64,000 bases of DNA from a virus: IMG/VR virus record IMGVR_UViG_3300028394_000036, positions 1 to 64,000 of that record, one strand, 5' to 3'. Made by a program: the position numbers and the translations under genes. Shown here in pieces: positions 60,725 to 64,000 of the stretch. The notes beneath the pieces are model-generated. The model had not been told where the DNA came from. It did no database searches and saw nothing but the letters and a program-made list of their open reading frames with translations. Numbering within the stretch: position 1 is the stretch's first letter; each line of letters opens with the position of its first letter.

Positions 60725-61735
60725 TTAATCTTCCGTTTCAGATGGATAAACACCTGGTGCTTTACTATCTGAAATATCAAACATTCGTTGTTTTTTGAGT
60801 TCCCATTCTGATAATAGTTCACTCTTATTCTGATTTATATTACCGAATCCTATTCCGCCTCCGTTTCCATCATATACTGCATTTGGGTTCATCATGGAGT
60901 TGATGTCACCGAACATTTCAGATACAAAAGATATTCTGTTTGGAGAAACAAGTCTTTTTGTAGTTGATTCTGCAGCAACGTGCTTTGGTAATAAATATCC
61001 GTGAACAGTAAGTTGAAATGTAGCCTTTACAATTCTATCCTGTCCTGTTGCATTAACATCTTCAATTCCAACCGAATCTAACATTGTTGCAAACTTAAAA
61101 AAGTTCTTGTCACCGAAAGATTGTCCACCATAATATATAAAATTTTCAATTATAGTATTCAATTGAACTTGATATTCACACCATACTATAAAATCATAAG
61201 AAACATCCACATAATCAGGCATAGGAGTTGCAAAATACTCATATTGTCTTTTTTTAGAGTATTGTGTACTAAACTTATCATAAGGCGTCATTGTATTATA
61301 TTGTTGTTGTAGAATATAAGCAATTTGTTTGGACGATGCTACCTTATTTCTTTTTATAGTTGAATTCAAATTAACACTCGAACGTCTGAACGTTATAAGT
61401 GGTGCAATTGTTTTTCCTTTTTTATCACGAATGAATCCATCCTTCTGAATTGAAGCCCACTTTTCAGCGTTTGCATAAATACTTGGAACTGCTATAAATT
61501 CACCATTATCTTCAATTTTTAATTGCATTGTTTTATCAATGAACGATTTTACAGCGAAATCTATATCATATAATGTAACACCAACATTTCTAACTCTATC
61601 TTTATCTCTACGTATCTGAGAGCCACGATCTATACCAAGATCCACTCTCGGTTGTTGTTGTAGATTTTTATCATCTATAAAAGAATCCCGTGTTCTTCTT
61701 AGTGGTGGTTTTCTATATCTGGAAGAGTTTTGCAT
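60725..61735 (-). CDS. 15: Tail completion/sheath stabiliser (gp15-like)
   Basis: A 336-residue protein in the neck block. RNVGVTLYDIDFAVKSFIDK, then EFIAVPSIYANAEKWASIQK and PLITFRRS resemble the core of gp15-type proximal tail proteins (VPVLYA...erW...). The N-terminal 45 residues are basic and disordered; the C-terminal 60 are low-complexity. It would cap tube and sheath and join the neck. The gene order gp13, gp14, gp15, small protein, gp18 supports this. Confidence 0.65.
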   Translation of the reverse strand: MQNSSRYRKPPLRRTRDSFIDDKNLQQQPRVDLGIDRGSQIRRDKDRVRNVGVTLYDIDFAVKSFIDKTMQLKIEDNGEFIAVPSIYANAEKWASIQKDGFIRDKKGKTIAPLITFRRSSVNLNSTIKRNKVASSKQIAYILQQQYNTMTPYDKFSTQYSKKRQYEYFATPMPDYVDVSYDFIVWCEYQVQLNTIIENFIYYGGQSFGDKNFFKFATMLDSVGIEDVNATGQDRIVKATFQLTVHGYLLPKHVAAESTTKRLVSPNRISFVSEMFGDINSMMNPNAVYDGNGGGIGFGNINQNKSELLSEWELKKQRMFDISDSKAPGVYPSETED

Positions 61736-62259
61736 TATATGTTACTCGGTAAATCATTTGAATCTGTGATTACACCTGGTCTAAATTCTTCTATATGAAT
61801 TCTTGAACGTCTTGTTAAGTGAGTGTTGGCAATAATAGAAACATTATGTCCCCATCTTTCCGTTGCAAACGAATAATCTGGATTTTTTCCACCAAAGTAT
61901 TGATTTTCTTGAATTGCATCAATTTCCCACCATTCACCATTATACTCAACTACATCACCAACCTCTACAAATAAATCATAGTCTTTTAATAGTTCACGAA
62001 TAAAAGCAAAATCACATACTTGATTATAATCTTGTCCAAATTCACTTCCCTCATACGTCTGAGGTTGACGGTTTATTAAGGCAGATATTTTCACAGGACT
62101 ATGATATACCTTTTTATCAGATTCATTGTATATATTAGTTTTTGTATTATCTATTGACAATTTATACAACGCAACTTCCGTATCTATAATGTCAACAATA
62201 AGTTCCATGTTAAACTTATGAACAAGTCCTGCGTCTCTTTGTCCGTGAAATAATGGCAT
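61735..62259 (-). CDS. 14: Neck protein (gp14-like)
   Basis: A 174-residue protein between the gp13-like and gp15-like genes, with one-base overlap to the latter. DFAFIRELLKDYDLFVEVGDVVEYNGEWWEIDAI and NQYFGGKNPDYS are arranged as in gp14-like neck proteins of marine T4-type phages, and it starts with a short basic strand (LFHGQRDAGLVHKFNMEL). Its partner gp13 is next door. Direct similarity to T4 gp14 cannot be judged by eye. Confidence 0.6.
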   Translation of the reverse strand: MPLFHGQRDAGLVHKFNMELIVDIIDTEVALYKLSIDNTKTNIYNESDKKVYHSPVKISALINRQPQTYEGSEFGQDYNQVCDFAFIRELLKDYDLFVEVGDVVEYNGEWWEIDAIQENQYFGGKNPDYSFATERWGHNVSIIANTHLTRRSRIHIEEFRPGVITDSNDLPSNI

Positions 62260-62262
62260 AAA

Positions 62263-63393
62263 TTATCCTATATAAATTGCTAAAGGTGTGCCATTCAAAG
62301 AAACATTCAAGTGTTCTGTTTCTGCTCTTTTTGCTTCTAACAATTTTGAACGTGTCATTGATTCTAAAATAGTTCTTAGTTCAGTAACAAGAGCTTGTTT
62401 TTCTGCTGTTGCAGCAGAAAGTAAATCAGCAGAGTTTAGTGTTGTTTCACCATTTGGAATTGGAATATTACCATACTTACCACGAATATATCCTAACATT
62501 TCTTTTGCTAGAGCAAGTGTATACGCAAATATCCATCGATGACCAACTGAATTTATACCCACATAGTTCATAAGCGAATACGGTGCATTTGAAATATCGG
62601 ATACTTGACCGACTGGATATTTAAGTGGGTTTGACCGTTCTTCTTTTACTATGTATTCAATCCATAAAGTAAAATCTTTAATAGGAAGTGGAAATATTCT
62701 AAGTTCATTATTTATTAATTCAAATGAGTAAGAAGATTTTCGCATCATATCGTTAAACTCAATCGCTTGAACCCGCAATAAATCTGCGTACATAGGCATC
62801 AACGTAAAAGAAACACCAGTAGAATAAGCACCAAATCCGAATGTATCCAACATCGCTTGATTACCTAAATATGGATCATAGAAACGCATGGAAGCAGGTG
62901 GTGCATAGTGATGAACTCGTTTTATTTCTATCGAACCAGTTGGTGCTGCAATGTCTCTTATCAACGTATTCAACTTATATTTCTGCTGATTTGTTTTTAC
63001 CGCTATTGAAGCAGTATGAAATGTTACATTTCCGTTAGTAAATGTTTCACTACCATACTCAGTTGCTAATTGAATCAACGGTCCCATATTAGTTGAAATA
63101 TTTCTATGAGTTAGATTCGATGCAGTAGGTGAACCCATGATACTCAACATATTTTGTTGAATATTATATTGATTAACGTGATTTGAATATTCTGCTACTG
63201 CTTCTTCAAAACAGGCATAAAAGTTTGCAGACTGTAATTCAATATCAACTAGTGGATAACCAAGTCTTTTAGCACACCAATCAGAAACGTTATCAGCGTC
63301 TGTACGAAAACTTGCCTCAGAATCAAAGTAACCAAAAGGCGTACTACCAGTTGTAAAACTAGATGAACCCGGCCAAATTGGAATTTCTGTCAT
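62263..63393 (-). CDS. 13: Neck protein (gp13-like)
   Basis: A 376-residue protein. WCAKRLGYPLVDIELQSANFYACFEEAVAEY near residue 40 is the helix-turn region found in gp13-type neck proteins (ELxxxxFxxCFEEAVxEY). A long beta-rich centre follows and a C-terminal helical part with LVTELRTILESMTRSKLLE. With gp14 it closes the filled head and joins the tail. Start follows the PhoH stop directly. Confidence 0.7.
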   Translation of the reverse strand: MTEIPIWPGSSSFTTGSTPFGYFDSEASFRTDADNVSDWCAKRLGYPLVDIELQSANFYACFEEAVAEYSNHVNQYNIQQNMLSIMGSPTASNLTHRNISTNMGPLIQLATEYGSETFTNGNVTFHTASIAVKTNQQKYKLNTLIRDIAAPTGSIEIKRVHHYAPPASMRFYDPYLGNQAMLDTFGFGAYSTGVSFTLMPMYADLLRVQAIEFNDMMRKSSYSFELINNELRIFPLPIKDFTLWIEYIVKEERSNPLKYPVGQVSDISNAPYSLMNYVGINSVGHRWIFAYTLALAKEMLGYIRGKYGNIPIPNGETTLNSADLLSAATAEKQALVTELRTILESMTRSKLLEAKRAETEHLNVSLNGTPLAIYIG

Positions 63394-64000
63394 TTACTTC
63401 TCGGTTTTTGTATCTTCAAAATATTGTAATATACTGTCAACAATAGGATGGCGATGATTTGTTTTTAATTCATATACCCCCAATCCTTCAATTTTATTCT
63501 TCATATTATATAAATATGGTAAACCAGAATCTTTCTTTTGTTTTAAGTCAATTTGATTTGCATCACCGGTAAGAATCATCTTAGAATTAACACCAAGTCT
63601 TGATAAAATCATCTCCATTTGTGCTTTAGTTACATTCTGTGATTCATCAACGATTACACATGAATTAACAAACGTTCTACCGCGAAGAAAACTTATAGGA
63701 GCAATTTCTATAACATCTTCTTGCATTAATTTTTCAATCTTTTGTTTACTATATAACATATTCATATTTGCTTGTATCGGAGATACCCATGGGTCCATTT
63801 TTTCTTTCATATTACCAGGTAAAAACCCAATGTCTTCATTTGAAACAGTAGGTCTTGTTATAATTATTTTTTCAACTTCACGATAGAAAAGATATTCCAA
63901 AGCTATTTGCGTTGCCAACAAAGTTTTTCCCGAACCTGCTTTTCCCACAAATACAGATATTGTATCGTTTAAAACACTTGATTTTATATTTTTCTGTTCT
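63394..64000 (-). CDS. phoH: PhoH-like ATPase, 5' part outside the window
   Basis: At least 202 residues; the reading frame is open to the window edge and the true start lies beyond it. Walker A is GKAGSGKT (preceded by DTISVFV), Walker B is CVIVDESQN, and the PhoH-specific ILTGDANQIDLKQKKDSGL and TNHRHPIVDSIL follow. PhoH is common in marine T4-type phages; its function is not established, with RNA-related helicase/ATPase activity suggested for relatives. The first in-frame ATG at 63948 would cut the Walker A region, so it is not the start. Confidence 0.9.
   Translation of the reverse strand, partial: EQKNIKSSVLNDTISVFVGKAGSGKTLLATQIALEYLFYREVEKIIITRPTVSNEDIGFLPGNMKEKMDPWVSPIQANMNMLYSKQKIEKLMQEDVIEIAPISFLRGRTFVNSCVIVDESQNVTKAQMEMILSRLGVNSKMILTGDANQIDLKQKKDSGLPYLYNMKNKIEGLGVYELKTNHRHPIVDSILQYFEDTKTEK

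Noticed and set aside
1-64000. tRNA genes, CRISPR arrays, integrase, insertion sequences
   Set aside because: No cloverleaf-type intergenic sequence, spaced repeats, recombinase or transposase motifs, or flanking inverted repeats were seen.

Overview
The window is 64 kb of a large, AT-rich, T4-type myovirus genome (or a metagenome-derived fragment of one). All supported genes lie on the minus strand and are packed with short gaps, ATGA/TAATG overlaps and clear GAGGA/GGAG ribosome-binding sites. The T4 identity rests on recognisable relatives of DNA polymerase gp43, clamp gp45, clamp loader gp44/gp62, helicase gp41, RNase H, UvsX, gp32, tail sheath gp18, tail tube gp19, gp26-type baseplate protein, LysM wedge protein, tape measure and neck/terminator proteins gp13/14/15. 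Host is inferred only: promoter-like boxes TATATTTG before several replication genes match the Bacteroidota -7 consensus TAnnTTTG (one has TTTG 20 nt upstream), and a 59-residue protein resembles the Hc1 histone-like family common in Bacteroidota.

Layout, left to right (transcription runs right to left): 0-10 kb is a glycan island of epimerase, seven or eight glycosyltransferases (including a beta-1,4-galactosyltransferase-like GT7 enzyme), two SAM methyltransferases and a DUF6165 protein. 10-21 kb holds replication and modification genes: PD-(D/E)XK nuclease, MetK (SAM synthesis), DUF1599/Nmad1-like protein, gp62, zinc ribbon, gp44, gp45, gp43 and two SPPY-type DNA methyltransferases. 21-26.7 kb is small proteins and nucleotide metabolism: dUTPase, a PLP enzyme, asparagine synthetase, a divergent thymidylate-synthase-fold enzyme and thioredoxin. 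26.7-31.2 kb contains a 915-residue virion protein, paired small paralogues, membrane proteins and the Hc1-like gene. 31-38 kb has class II ribonucleotide reductase, an aminoacyl-tRNA-protein-transferase-like protein, gp41, RNase H, UvsX and gp32. 38-41.7 kb contains putative packaged proteins and, unexpectedly, a second DNA polymerase-like protein of family A. 41.7-64 kb is the tail/neck module, with a 2228-residue repeat-rich baseplate protein, tape measure, gp26/gp51-like pair, tube, sheath and neck proteins, ending in a PhoH ATPase cut by the window edge.

The parts fit one lifestyle: make and salvage nucleotides (RNR, dUTPase, thioredoxin, TS-like enzyme), replicate with a T4 replisome, possibly modify DNA bases (TS-like enzyme with a dCMP-type Asp, SAM supply, two amino-methyltransferases, DUF1599), remodel surface or virion glycans, then assemble a contractile tail. 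Two promoter-like classes can be read on the coding strand: TATATTTG ahead of replication and metabolic genes and ATATTTATA ahead of virion genes. Best candidates for new biology are the family A polymerase-like gene beside gp43, the altered TS-fold enzyme and its modification neighbourhood, a probable +1/-2 ribosomal frameshift at a T7 run between the gp26-like and gp51-like frames, and the late motif embedded in a terminator hairpin before the tape measure gene. No tRNA, CRISPR array, integrase or insertion sequence was seen, and no stretch over 300 bases lacks a gene.
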